Made by a program: the position numbers and the translations under genes | The notes under the pieces: model-generated | Database searches by the model: none | Seen by the model: the letters and a program-made list of their open reading frames with translations, nothing else | Told to the model about the DNA's origin: nothing | Shown: one piece after another, positions 34,516 to 42,811 of the stretch | Layout of the letters: each line of letters opens with the position of its first letter | Position numbering within the stretch: the stretch's first letter is position 1 | Assembly: GCF_030811555.1 (NCBI RefSeq) | Contig: NZ_JAUSQZ010000001.1 | Coordinates: 1,054,001-1,118,000 of the forward strand | DNA from: Kineosporia succinea | Lineage (GTDB): Bacteria; Actinomycetota; Actinomycetes; Actinomycetales; Kineosporiaceae | Direction of reading: 5' to 3' | Length of the DNA stretch: 64,000 nt

Positions 34516-35031
34516 TCAGCCAGCCAGCGGATCTTCCGCTGCACCGATCTCTACCTTGATCGCAAGGCGGTACGCCTCCAACGCCGTCCAGTACTCATTG
34601 GCCAAACGACCGTAAAGACCATCCCGGTCGTCACTGGTTAAGGTCTGGATCTTGTACTCGCGAGCCGCCACAGCAACGCGCAACGCAGCCTGGCGAGCCG
34701 GTTCCGAAGCGATCAGATCAACCACCCCAAGCCTCGGCAGAGGCTTCTCTGCGCCGTCATCCTCCGCGATAGCCGCATCCTCCATTGCGGAGAAGTTCGG
34801 ATCTTCTTCACGATGCTCGATGTCCTCATCCACATGGGACAGGTTGTTGTACAACTCCATATGGGCCGCTAGGCGCCGCTCCATTAGGCGCGCACGTCGC
34901 CCCTCGGCCAGGTCGCGCTCGTGTTTCTCCACGTCACGACGCAGCGACGCTCTCGTCGCCCACGCGCTCGTACCCGCACCGGCCCCCGCACCGATCAGAG
35001 CACCCACCAGGCCGATCACCGCAGCATCCAT
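34516..35031 (-). CDS. Cargo island protein 8, membrane-anchored, paralogue of protein 5
   Basis: 171 residues with the same plan as cargo protein 5: Gly/Ala-rich membrane helix at the N-terminus (GLVGALIGAGAGAG), basic coiled coil (KHERDLAEGRRARLMERRLAAH), and a helical C-terminus ending EAYRLAIKVEIGAAE. The middle is more acidic and diverged. ATG at 35031 with TATCGT at -7 to -12 and no ribosome site, so leaderless. It is the last island gene before the terminase, which reads the other way from a divergent start. Confidence 0.75.
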   Translation of the reverse strand: MDAAVIGLVGALIGAGAGAGTSAWATRASLRRDVEKHERDLAEGRRARLMERRLAAHMELYNNLSHVDEDIEHREEDPNFSAMEDAAIAEDDGAEKPLPRLGVVDLIASEPARQAALRVAVAAREYKIQTLTSDDRDGLYGRLANEYWTALEAYRLAIKVEIGAAEDPLAG

Positions 35032-35037
35032 GGTCGG

Positions 35038-35043
35038 ACGATA
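35038..35043 (-). promoter_or_regulatory. -10 box of a leaderless gene
   Basis: TATCGT on the minus strand, preceded by GGCCGTTTCGTCGC, matching the promoters at 31751 and 32852 in both core and upstream block. Confidence 0.5.
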
Positions 35044-35238
35044 GCGACGAAACGGCCGGAACATCTATAGGAAACCGTCTAGCCCGATGGCCACCACCCC
35101 CCTCCCGGCCAGCCTCCAATTCCGGGCAGTACTGGCGCTGAGGTTCCGCACGGGTTCCAGGGGCTTTAGGTCGTAGCTGAAACCCGTTCCACAGGGAAGC
35201 TTTTCAGTACATCCCGACACGTGAAAGAGGTTGCAGCC

Positions 35239-35700
35239 GTGGGCATTTCAGGCCCGGCTCCTAAGCCAGCGTCGCGTCGAGCGCGCAACAACCGCGACCC
35301 GCATCCGTATCGGACTTTCCCGCAGCCGGACTTCGCTGGCCCTCGGGATCTTCCGGATGACCTGATCGACTTCAGGGAAGAGTGGCACCCTGCGGTTCTG
35401 CGTTGGTGGAGCCGCTGGTGCGAGTCCCCGTTGTCGTCGGAGTTCTCCGAGGTCGAGTGGTCGGAGCTTGAGGTCGCGGCGGCGCTGCTCCAGAAGTTCT
35501 GGACGGGTAGCCGCTCCGTCGAGTGCGCAGGCGAGCTACGGCAGCGGATGTCGCAGTTGGGTGCGACTCCGGAGGCCCGGCAGAAGCTGCGCATCGCGTA
35601 CGCCACGGCGGACGAGAAGGAGCAGTTCATGCCGCCGGCGAAGTCTTCGCGGGAGCGGTACGGGTCGCTGACGGCGCTGCCCCAGAGCAAGAGCGGTTGA
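35239..35700 (+). CDS. Terminase small subunit
   Basis: 153 residues. The basic N-terminus with GPAPKPASRRARNN, followed by the helical core (FREEWHPAVLRWWSRWCESPLSSEF, then ELEVAAALLQKFW and ELRQRMSQLGATPEARQKLRI), matches actinophage small terminase subunits. It recognises the packaging site and delivers DNA to the large subunit. GTG at 35239 is preferred for AAAGAGG 7 bases upstream; GTG at 35221 is an alternative. The large subunit gene follows after 47 bases. Confidence 0.85.
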   Translation: MGISGPAPKPASRRARNNRDPHPYRTFPQPDFAGPRDLPDDLIDFREEWHPAVLRWWSRWCESPLSSEFSEVEWSELEVAAALLQKFWTGSRSVECAGELRQRMSQLGATPEARQKLRIAYATADEKEQFMPPAKSSRERYGSLTALPQSKSG

Positions 35701-35747
35701 TTCATCTCCACCCGCACGGGTGACCTTGTCCCGCACGGGAGGCCGTC

Positions 35748-37358
35748 ATGCCTTGGCGGCCGTCTGTTCCTGGCGAGGTCCCGACGCTGGGGTGGAGCGT
35801 CCTGGACTGGATGTCGACGTTCCTCGCGACGCCGGACCGGACTGACTTCGTTCCGTTCCAGCCGACCGACGAGCAGGCCCGATTCCTGCTCGGCCTGTTC
35901 GAGCTGGACCCGGTCACTGGTCGACGCCGGTACCGCCGGGCGGTGATCAGCAGGCCGAAGGGGTGGGGCAAGAGCCCGCTTCTCTCGGCGTGGATCATCG
36001 CCGAAAGTCTCGCCCCGGTCGTTCCCGACGGTTGGGATGCGCACGGCCAGCCGGTTGCTCGACCGTGGGCTGAGTTGCGGACTCCGTGGGCGCAGGTCTG
36101 CGCGACATCCGCTGAGCAGACGGCCAACGCCTGGGTGCCGCTGCTGGAGATGATCCGCGGCGGCTCCGTAGTCGACGAGTACGACCTCGACCCGATGGAC
36201 ACGTTCATCGCGATGCCGAAGGGCCGGATCGAACCGGTGACGGCGGCGGCGACGTCCCGCGAAGGTAACCGCCCGATCGCCTGCCTGCTGGATCAGACCG
36301 AGTCGTGGCTTCCGGCGAACGGCGGAGTACGCCTGGCCGCGACGCTGCGACGGAACCTGGGCAAGACCGGCGGCGTGTCCGTCGAGGCGCCGAACGCCTA
36401 CTTCCCTGGCTTGGAGTCGGTGGCGGAGGACAGCGCCCGCTACTGGTCGGCGATCCAGGAGGGTCGTACCCAGGGCGATGACGGGTTGCTTTACGACCAC
36501 CGCGAAGCGCCTGGTGATACGGAACTCGACGACGACGAGTCGCTGCTGAACGGCTTGCGCATCGCGTACGGCGACTCGGCCAGCGACGCCGGCGGATGGG
36601 TGGATCTGCGCCGCATCATGGCTGAGGTCCGTGACCCCGGCACTGACCCGCAGGACGCTCGGGCGTTCTATTTGGGTCAGATCACCCATGCCAAGGGCAG
36701 CTGGGTCACCTCACCTCAGTGGAATGCGGTCGCCGACGCCACGAAGTATCTGTCCTACGGCGACACGGTCACCTTGGGCTTCGACGGTTCCGTCAGGGAC
36801 GACTCCACCGCCCTCGTGGCCTGCCGGGTCGATGATGGGCACCTGGAACTGCTGGCCTGTTGGGAGAAGCCGCTCGTCCGGGATGACGAGTGGTCCGTGC
36901 CCGGTCTCGAGGTGGACGCAGCCGTGGCTGCGGCGATGCAGCGGTTCCGCGTGATCGGCTTCTACGCCGACCCGCCGTACTGGGAAACGTATGTGGATCG
37001 CTGGAATAGCCTGTACGGCAGGAAGATGCGCGTGGGCCACCGATCGCATCCGCTGGAGTGGAAGACCAACCAACCGTCGCAGATGGAAGAGGCGCTGAAG
37101 CGGTTCCTCACGGCCGTCCTGGGCGGTCAGCTGAGCCACGATGGCGGTTCTCAGCTGACCCGACACATCTTGAACGCCCGTCGACGGCTGTCCGCGACAG
37201 GGAAGCTGGCGATCGGCAAAGACCCGCAGTTCCCGTCGAAGAAGATCGACGCGGCGATGGCTGCTGTCCTGGCGTTCGAATGCCGGGCCGACGCCCTTGC
37301 GACCGGCAAGGGGCGGATTCGCAAGAGCAACGGTTTCCGAGCCCAGCGCGCGATCTGA
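35748..37358 (+). CDS. Terminase large subunit
   Basis: 536 residues. The ATPase domain has Walker A SRPKGWGKSPL (about residue 68) and Walker B LLDQTESW. The RNase H-like nuclease domain has LGFDGSVRDDSTALVA, a middle acidic region and the final KKIDAAMAAVLAF. It pumps DNA into the capsid and cuts it. Length is usual. ATG behind GGGAGG. Upstream is the small subunit; downstream, instead of the portal, come two small minus-strand genes, and the portal starts after 880 bases. Confidence 0.95.
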   Translation: MPWRPSVPGEVPTLGWSVLDWMSTFLATPDRTDFVPFQPTDEQARFLLGLFELDPVTGRRRYRRAVISRPKGWGKSPLLSAWIIAESLAPVVPDGWDAHGQPVARPWAELRTPWAQVCATSAEQTANAWVPLLEMIRGGSVVDEYDLDPMDTFIAMPKGRIEPVTAAATSREGNRPIACLLDQTESWLPANGGVRLAATLRRNLGKTGGVSVEAPNAYFPGLESVAEDSARYWSAIQEGRTQGDDGLLYDHREAPGDTELDDDESLLNGLRIAYGDSASDAGGWVDLRRIMAEVRDPGTDPQDARAFYLGQITHAKGSWVTSPQWNAVADATKYLSYGDTVTLGFDGSVRDDSTALVACRVDDGHLELLACWEKPLVRDDEWSVPGLEVDAAVAAAMQRFRVIGFYADPPYWETYVDRWNSLYGRKMRVGHRSHPLEWKTNQPSQMEEALKRFLTAVLGGQLSHDGGSQLTRHILNARRRLSATGKLAIGKDPQFPSKKIDAAMAAVLAFECRADALATGKGRIRKSNGFRAQRAI

Positions 37359-37359
37359 G

Positions 37360-37515
37360 TCAGCTCACCCGACGCCAGAACTTAACAATTGCAGCTACTT
37401 TTAGGATGTACTGGGCACGGTCGGGATGCTTGCGCAACAAGGCGAAGCAGAACACCAGCCAAGAAATCCAGGCAGCAAGTGTGCATACAGCCAGGCTCGT
37501 GGTGACCGCGCTCAT
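37360..37515 (-). CDS. 51-aa single-helix membrane protein, copy 1
   Basis: 51 residues: a central hydrophobic helix (AVCTLAAWISWLVFCFALL) and a basic C-terminus (RKHPDRAQYILKVAAIVKFWRR). ATG at 37515 with GGGAG 8 bases upstream. It is a clear paralogue of the gene at 37856-38011: same length and the shared pattern AxWISWLxFCxAxxRxxPDRA----VAAIV-xWR. It is convergent with the terminase gene, ending next to its stop. Function unknown. Confidence 0.8.
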   Translation of the reverse strand: MSAVTTSLAVCTLAAWISWLVFCFALLRKHPDRAQYILKVAAIVKFWRRVS

Positions 37516-37855
37516 GTTTCTTCTCCCGTGAACTGACTCGACGCCTACAAGGCGAAGGCGCATGGAAGACAAAAGCAGGCCTTCTGCAAGGGTAACCGAG
37601 CCGCAGTGACCACATCGACTAAGCCGACGAAGTTGACTACGGAAAAACCCGATGGATACCCGAGAGAGCCAAGCCGGTTTCCGTTGAGGTCGCGCCAATC
37701 CCGAGATTCACCAAGTCGCGCGCCGCCCCCTAATCCGCACTTGACCTTGATCCGCTGAGCAACACCGAGGAGGGCGGCAGTCCGAGGACGCAGCCGCTTC
37801 GGTCTCGGCCCCCACCAAGGCTCCGCTACGACCCACATACCCAGTGTTCTCCCGA
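37516..37855. other. Spacer of the first duplication unit
   Basis: About 340 bases without a convincing gene. It includes the upstream region of the first 51-aa gene and, at 37733-37744, the 12-base motif ATCCGCACTTGA, which recurs at 38218-38229 in the second unit. Confidence 0.55.
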
Positions 37856-38011
37856 TCATCCAGGGCTACGCCAGAGGCGGACGATGGCCGCCACCCTCGG
37901 AATGCACTTGGCACGGTCCGGGTCATGGCGGACGACGGCGTAGCAGAACGCCAGCCAAGAAATCCATCCAGCGAGGACACAAAGGGCCACGGTCGCCGCA
38001 ACGCCGCTCAT
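37856..38011 (-). CDS. 51-aa single-helix membrane protein, copy 2
   Basis: 51 residues with helix VALCVLAGWISWLAFCYAVV and a basic tail (RHDPDRAKCIPRVAAIVRLWR). ATG at 38011 with AGGAGA 6-7 bases upstream. It differs from copy 1 at roughly half its positions but keeps length and pattern. Function unknown; a lysogeny-expressed membrane peptide or a holin-like peptide are both possible, neither proven. Confidence 0.8.
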   Translation of the reverse strand: MSGVAATVALCVLAGWISWLAFCYAVVRHDPDRAKCIPRVAAIVRLWRSPG

Positions 38012-38241
38012 GTTCATTCTCCTGCTCGTCGCAGAGGCCAGTACCTGGCCAAACGAAAGCAGAGGCTCAGTGAGCAGAAAGAGCACAGTGAGCAGAGCGA
38101 GCAGCGGCATTTGCGCTGCGCTGCAGCGTCTTTAAACCAAACCGCAGATGACCTGCCATGACGTCGTCCCGTGTCCCATATGTCGCTTACCGAGAAAATA
38201 AACGAGCGCAAACCTAGATCCGCACTTGAGAGGGAGGCGTC

Positions 38242-39756
38242 GTGATCACCGCTTCCTCCGAGCCCGGCAGTCCGGAATGGTGGCTAACGAAGCTCGAAGC
38301 TCAGCTCGTTCGACGCCGTGACGGTGACAACTGGACGCGCACCTCCAGCGAGATCCAGAAGCGCCCGCCGCTCAAGGTGCTCGACGCTTACCACCGGGGC
38401 GAGCCGCCTCTCCCCCGCGCCAGCCAGAACTGGGCGCCGGCGATGCGGGAGTACCTGCGCACCGGGCGCATGAACCTGGCGGAGTTGTGCGTCAGCGCGG
38501 TCGTCCACAAGATGCGGCCGGTCGGCTTCCGTACCGCCGCCGAGTCGGACGTGGACGGCGACGAGCGAGCAGCCGAGATCTTCCGGCATAACAACCTCGC
38601 GCTGCGGACCAGGGACTTCTTCACCTGGGGTCTGGCGTTCGGTGATAGCTACATCATGGTCAGCCCGAACCCCGACGACTCGGGTCGGCCGTTCATCACC
38701 CAGGAACACCCCTTCGAGTGCATCACCTCGGACGACCCGATCACCGGGGCGCCCAGAGCTGCGCTGAAGCTCTACCACGATGACGACCTCGAAGAGGATC
38801 GCGCCTACGTCTTCTTGCCTGGCCAGGTGCACGTCGCCACCCGAGGTACCGGCTTCAACCAGCCGACCTCGTGGGACTGGAACGACGGACTCTCGTTCGC
38901 CTTGCCGAACGGCTTGGAGGATGTCATCCCGGTCCGTCACTTCCGCAACGAGAACGGCACCGGCGACTTCGAGCCGCACCTCGACACGTTGAACCGCATC
39001 AACGAGACGCTGTTCGACCGGCTGAGTGTTCAGAAGTACCAGGCGTTCTCGATGCGGGTGTTCTCCGGCCTGCCGATGCAGGACGGCGACGGCAAGGACA
39101 TCGACTACAGCGAGATCTGGTCCCAGGACCCTGGGTCGGTCGTCACGCTCGGCCAGATCACGGACGACCAGGACAAGCCGGTCTCGAACGCGATCCAGAT
39201 GTTCGAGACCACGCCCGTGCCGATGGACCCGTTCCGCATGGCCGTCCTCGACGACATGAAGACCTTCGCCGTCGAGACCAGCACACCGCTGCACCTCATC
39301 ACCCCAGACGCCGCCCAAGGCTCGGCTGAGGGCGCCTCGCTTCAGCGAGAGGCGGGCACTTGGAAGACCGAGGACCGTCGTGCGCGAGGCCAGCAAGCCC
39401 TCGCCGAAACCATGTCCCTGGCCTTCCGATTCGCCGGACTGGACGACCGCACCGACCCGACGAAAATCGAGGTCATCTGGGCTCCCCCGGAGCGGTACAG
39501 CCTCGCTGAGTCGGCCGCCGCCGCTCAGCAGCTCCGTTCAGCCGGGATTCCGCTTGAGACGATCGCGGAGACCACCCTCCAGATGTCCCCGGAGGAGATC
39601 TCCAGGATGAACCAGCAGTTGGCCGACGAGGCTCTTCGCGCGCCCGTGACCGCCGGCGAGGCCAACCAGGTCCGCCGGGTCGCCCCGAACCTCACCAGCA
39701 ACCCGAACGGCCAGGAGCAGGTCGATGACGGTAACGATGCCAGAGCAGCAGCCTGA
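38242..39756 (+). CDS. Phage portal protein
   Basis: 504 residues of the SPP1 gp6-like portal family: FFTWGLAFGDSYIMV (with the wing region), EHPFECITSDDPITG, TLNRINETLFDRLSVQKYQAF and AVETSTPLHLI. It forms the dodecameric ring at the capsid vertex through which DNA passes. GTG at 38242 behind GAGGGAGG. It overlaps the minor capsid gene by 32 bases. Confidence 0.93.
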   Translation: MITASSEPGSPEWWLTKLEAQLVRRRDGDNWTRTSSEIQKRPPLKVLDAYHRGEPPLPRASQNWAPAMREYLRTGRMNLAELCVSAVVHKMRPVGFRTAAESDVDGDERAAEIFRHNNLALRTRDFFTWGLAFGDSYIMVSPNPDDSGRPFITQEHPFECITSDDPITGAPRAALKLYHDDDLEEDRAYVFLPGQVHVATRGTGFNQPTSWDWNDGLSFALPNGLEDVIPVRHFRNENGTGDFEPHLDTLNRINETLFDRLSVQKYQAFSMRVFSGLPMQDGDGKDIDYSEIWSQDPGSVVTLGQITDDQDKPVSNAIQMFETTPVPMDPFRMAVLDDMKTFAVETSTPLHLITPDAAQGSAEGASLQREAGTWKTEDRRARGQQALAETMSLAFRFAGLDDRTDPTKIEVIWAPPERYSLAESAAAAQQLRSAGIPLETIAETTLQMSPEEISRMNQQLADEALRAPVTAGEANQVRRVAPNLTSNPNGQEQVDDGNDARAAA

Positions 39757-40705
39757 GCAGACCTCGGACCTGGCTCGGTTCACGGCAATGGTCGCGGCCT
39801 ACGCGGCGGCCCAGGAAGCGCTCCGGGTCAACCTGATGGCGTTGATCCTGCGCTACTGGCGACTGGTCACGAACCCGTTCGCTCCCGACCAGGTCACCCA
39901 GTACGGCGAGGGCGTGGCGGTGGCGGTCCGGGCGGCCCAGAAGCGGTCGATGGATCTGTCCGTCGCCCACCAACGGGCGCTGCTCGGCGACATGGACGTG
40001 AAGCTCCCTCGCTTCGCCATGGACCTCCCCGAGCAGCCGCGCGGCGTGGACCCGGTGGAAGTAGCTCAGCGGGCGCTGCGGGAAGCACGCATCCTGGAGT
40101 CGGCCGGCGACCGAACAGCTCTCAATCCAGTACCGCTCTCTCGTGCCGAGGCGATGGACCGAGGCCTTCAGCGCGCGCTGCGCATGGCCAACGACGACGT
40201 CGACCTGGCAGCCCGTGAGGGTGCCCAGCAGGCTTTCGCCCGTGTTCCCGACGTGGTCATCGGGTATCGCCGCGTCATCCACCCGGAGCTTTCCAGGGGC
40301 GGTACCTGCGGCTTGTGCGCAGCGGCGGCCGATCGCACGTACACGGTGGGCGAACTGCTGCCGATCCACTCGGGCTGCAACTGCTCGGTCTCGCCGATCA
40401 CCCCAGACCAGGATCCGGGCGATGAGCAGAACCAGGTTGACCTTGGGGTGCTCTACCGGCTGGCAAACGGCACCGGCGGTAAGGAGCTGTCCCGCGTGCG
40501 GTTCCAGATCGACCGGCATGGTGAGCTCGGTCCAACGCTGCGGCCGCGCTCGAAGGGCGCTGGTGATCCGGCTGTTCAGATCGCGCAGATCGACGAGACG
40601 TTGGCTGGCCTTGGGACCTGGGCACAGAAGAACCCGGACGTGGATCTGGGGGCCGCCCAGAATGCTCAGCTGGATGAGCGAAACTTGCTGACTAACCGAA
40701 AGTGA
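39725..40705 (+). CDS. MuF-like minor capsid protein
   Basis: 326 residues. Helical N-terminal part; the C-terminal region has the VG15/MuF-type motif GGTCGLCAAAADRTYTVGELLPIHSGCNCSVSP with Cys/His residues for a metal. It is usually encoded after the portal and contributes to head assembly or is injected with DNA. ATG at 39725 overlaps the portal gene; a further ATG lies four codons later. Confidence 0.88.
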   Translation: MTVTMPEQQPEQTSDLARFTAMVAAYAAAQEALRVNLMALILRYWRLVTNPFAPDQVTQYGEGVAVAVRAAQKRSMDLSVAHQRALLGDMDVKLPRFAMDLPEQPRGVDPVEVAQRALREARILESAGDRTALNPVPLSRAEAMDRGLQRALRMANDDVDLAAREGAQQAFARVPDVVIGYRRVIHPELSRGGTCGLCAAAADRTYTVGELLPIHSGCNCSVSPITPDQDPGDEQNQVDLGVLYRLANGTGGKELSRVRFQIDRHGELGPTLRPRSKGAGDPAVQIAQIDETLAGLGTWAQKNPDVDLGAAQNAQLDERNLLTNRK

Positions 40706-40773
40706 CGGACGTGATACCGTGAGTCTCAGGGTTGGGGTAGAGCAACATCAGCTACCCACAAGGGAGAAAGAAA

Positions 40774-41010
40774 GTGCACAGCTCCTCCGAGGCCTTGGTC
40801 CTCGCTAACCTCCGTCATCACCTCGCCGATCGTGTCCAAGCCATGAACGCACCGACGGCGCAGATGGTCGCAGTCCGCTCAGGGCTTCCGGAGGCTGAAG
40901 TCGAAGAGATCTTTGCTGATCTCGATCGAGCCGGATGCATCCATGGCTCCGGCGAACTCGATCACATAGTCGGCCCCGTCTTCGCCATGCGCGTCACCTG
41001 CCGCCACTGA
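40774..41010 (+). CDS. Small winged-helix-like protein, 78 aa
   Basis: 78 residues. The pattern VLANLRHHLADRV, QMVAVRSGLPEAEVEEIFADLDRAGCI resembles a minimal winged helix. GTG start with a strong AGGGAGAAA ribosome site. It stands between head genes and is followed by a strong terminator. It could be a small regulator, but that is inference. Confidence 0.7.
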   Translation: MHSSSEALVLANLRHHLADRVQAMNAPTAQMVAVRSGLPEAEVEEIFADLDRAGCIHGSGELDHIVGPVFAMRVTCRH

Positions 41011-41019
41011 TGTGGCCTG

Positions 41020-41055
41020 CCGAGACCAGCCGGGCTTACCTTCGGCTGGTCTCGG
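41020..41055. terminator. 13-bp perfect hairpin terminator
   Basis: CCGAGACCAGCCG (41020-41032) pairs with CGGCTGGTCTCGG (41043-41055). It separates the small winged-helix gene from the convergent cargo gene and is probably bidirectional. Confidence 0.88.
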
Positions 41056-41066
41056 TGGTTTGGCCC

Positions 41067-41609
41067 TTAAAGCGAGTCGGCCACTTCCCGTAGAGCTTTG
41101 ATGGCCTTCTCCAACCTGAGAAGCGCTTCGCCTCGCTGCGCTTCCTTCTTACGGCCGTAGGTATGGATAGCGGCCGTGGCCGCGTCCGTCACTTCGGAAA
41201 CGACGGGAGTCAGTGCCGGATCATGGAAGAGGGTCGCGGTGATGCTGGCGGCCATGATTCTCTCGACAAGGTCGTCAACCAATTTCAGCATCGCCTGTGG
41301 CTCGCTGCCAAACAACTCTCGGACTGGGTCGCCTCGCCAAGCTGCCTGATGCCCTTGCATTTTTGGTGGGATGAGTGATGCGACAGCGATGAGCGCAGCG
41401 CAGGCCGCCCTTTTGCGGTCCCTCTCCTCGGCCGCCCGTGTATCGAGGTATCGCTGGCGATCTTCTTGGGCGGCGACTTCCCTCTGCTCATCGTCGGCGA
41501 TCCGAGCCGTCCGCTCTCGCCTCATGCTCACCCAAAGCGTCACCAGAGTGGCGAGCGTGGCCACGCCCGCGCCCAGCGTTGACCAGGCTGCGAGCCAATC
41601 TGCCTGCAT
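41067..41609 (-). CDS. Membrane-anchored coiled-coil protein in the head operon
   Basis: 180 residues. One membrane helix near the N-terminus (AAWSTLGAGVATLATLVTLWV), then a long charged coiled coil (RRERTARIADDEQREVAAQEDRQRYLDTRAAEERDRKR, which I shorten here to its character) and a helical C-terminal domain. The plan is that of the cargo island proteins. ATG at 41609 lacks a ribosome site; TACCGT at -7 to -12 and a palindrome at -28 to -39. It interrupts the plus-strand head genes, so it has been inserted there. Confidence 0.75.
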   Translation of the reverse strand: MQADWLAAWSTLGAGVATLATLVTLWVSMRRERTARIADDEQREVAAQEDRQRYLDTRAAEERDRKRAACAALIAVASLIPPKMQGHQAAWRGDPVRELFGSEPQAMLKLVDDLVERIMAASITATLFHDPALTPVVSEVTDAATAAIHTYGRKKEAQRGEALLRLEKAIKALREVADSL

Positions 41610-41615
41610 CCCGCC

Positions 41616-41648
41616 ACGGTAGCGATCCACCTCCCATACCTGCCGGTA
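41616..41648 (-). promoter_or_regulatory. Leaderless promoter with TACC-N4-GGTA palindrome at the -35 position
   Basis: Minus strand: TACCGGCAGGTA (41637-41648), 15 bases, TACCGT (41616-41621), 6 bases, ATG 41609. The architecture matches that at 33401-33434, 8 kb away. Confidence 0.6.
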
Positions 41649-41718
41649 GCCGCTCGACCAGCCCGGTTCGCGCCGCACGGCGCCCCCTCCATCCCCCTCC
41701 GACACGGAGATCACACGC

Positions 41719-42324
41719 ATGCCCGAAAACGATGCCCAGACCGACACCACCTCCGACACGGAAACCGGTGCCGTCGACCTGAGCGCCATCCAGGCCCTGC
41801 TCTCCGAGAACAACTGGAAGCCTGAACAGTTGGCCTCCCGACTCAAGGACTCTCGAAAGTGGGAGACCAGAGCCAAGGAACGGGCCGACTACGACCAACT
41901 CAAGGCCGAACTGGACAAGGTCCGCCAGGAAGGCATGTCCCAGGCCGAGAAGGACCTGGAGGCAGCCCGTTCCGAAGGCCGCGCCACCGGCGAGGCTGAA
42001 GCGCGTGCCCTGTACGGAGCCCAGCTCGTCCAGGCGAAGTTCGAGGGCCTGCTCCAGGGCCGAGGCATCGAGCCCGACCGCGCAGCCGTCTTGGCCGGCG
42101 ACTTGAACACGGCGAAGTACCTGGGTGATGACGGCAAGGTCAACGCCGAGGCGCTCGTCGCCTTCGTGGATGCCGTCGCACCCCAGCAGTCCACCGACGC
42201 CCGCACGGGCCAGCAGTGGGCGCCTACCAGTTTCGGTGCTGGGCAGCGCACTTCGACGACCGCTGCTCCGGGCGCGGCAGGTCTCGCCGAGATCGAACGC
42301 CGCTTCGGCAAGAAGCCCGCCTAA
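41719..42324 (+). CDS. Capsid scaffolding protein
   Basis: 201 residues. Acidic Thr/Asp N-terminus, central coiled coil (RLKDSRKWETRAKERADYDQLKAELDKVRQEG), and a basic C-terminus (IERRFGKKPA), the usual plan of phage scaffolds, which guide capsid assembly through the C-terminal end. Position before decoration and capsid genes agrees. ATG with GGAG about 10 bases upstream. Confidence 0.82.
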   Translation: MPENDAQTDTTSDTETGAVDLSAIQALLSENNWKPEQLASRLKDSRKWETRAKERADYDQLKAELDKVRQEGMSQAEKDLEAARSEGRATGEAEARALYGAQLVQAKFEGLLQGRGIEPDRAAVLAGDLNTAKYLGDDGKVNAEALVAFVDAVAPQQSTDARTGQQWAPTSFGAGQRTSTTAAPGAAGLAEIERRFGKKPA

Positions 42325-42366
42325 CACCATCCGTGACCGTACCTCGGTCGCACAGAGGGAGTTTCC

Positions 42367-42783
42367 ATGGCGACCGACATCACGGTCACTACCATCACCT
42401 ACAAGGACGCTGACCGTTCCTGGCTGCTTTTCGAGGCCAACGGCACCGTCGGCCCGGTCGCACGCGCGGCAGGCGTCATCAACTACGCGCTGTTCACCGC
42501 GAACACCCACTACCCGGACGGCTTCATCAAGTCCGGCACCCTGCTGGGGCGCGTCACGTCCGGCGGCAAGCTCGGCCCGTACGACGACGCGGCCAGCGAC
42601 GGGCGGCAGACCTGTGTCGGCCTGCTCTTCAACAACGAGCAGGTCCCCGCGAGCACCGCGCAGGTCGCGACCGTGCCCTACATCGACTCCTTCGCCGTGG
42701 TCTCCCAGGCGAAGCTCCCGGCGAACTCTGGCAACGACGCGAACGGTCGCGCTGACCTGCCGCTCGTGAAGTTCCGGGCCTAA
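42367..42783 (+). CDS. Head decoration protein
   Basis: 138 residues, beta-rich, with the family pattern FIKSGTLLGRVTSGGKLGPYDDAASDGRQTCVGLLFNNE. Such proteins trimerise on the mature capsid surface and stabilise it, like lambda gpD. ATG behind GAGGGAG. It lies between the scaffold and major capsid genes as in many siphoviruses. Confidence 0.85.
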   Translation: MATDITVTTITYKDADRSWLLFEANGTVGPVARAAGVINYALFTANTHYPDGFIKSGTLLGRVTSGGKLGPYDDAASDGRQTCVGLLFNNEQVPASTAQVATVPYIDSFAVVSQAKLPANSGNDANGRADLPLVKFRA

Positions 42784-42811
42784 CCGAACTCCCGAAAGGA
42801 CCTTCACCCCA

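Noticed and set aside
37545-37859. 104-codon minus-strand open frame between the two 51-aa genes
   Set aside because: Spans the duplicated non-coding part and has no ribosome site; the second unit does not keep it.
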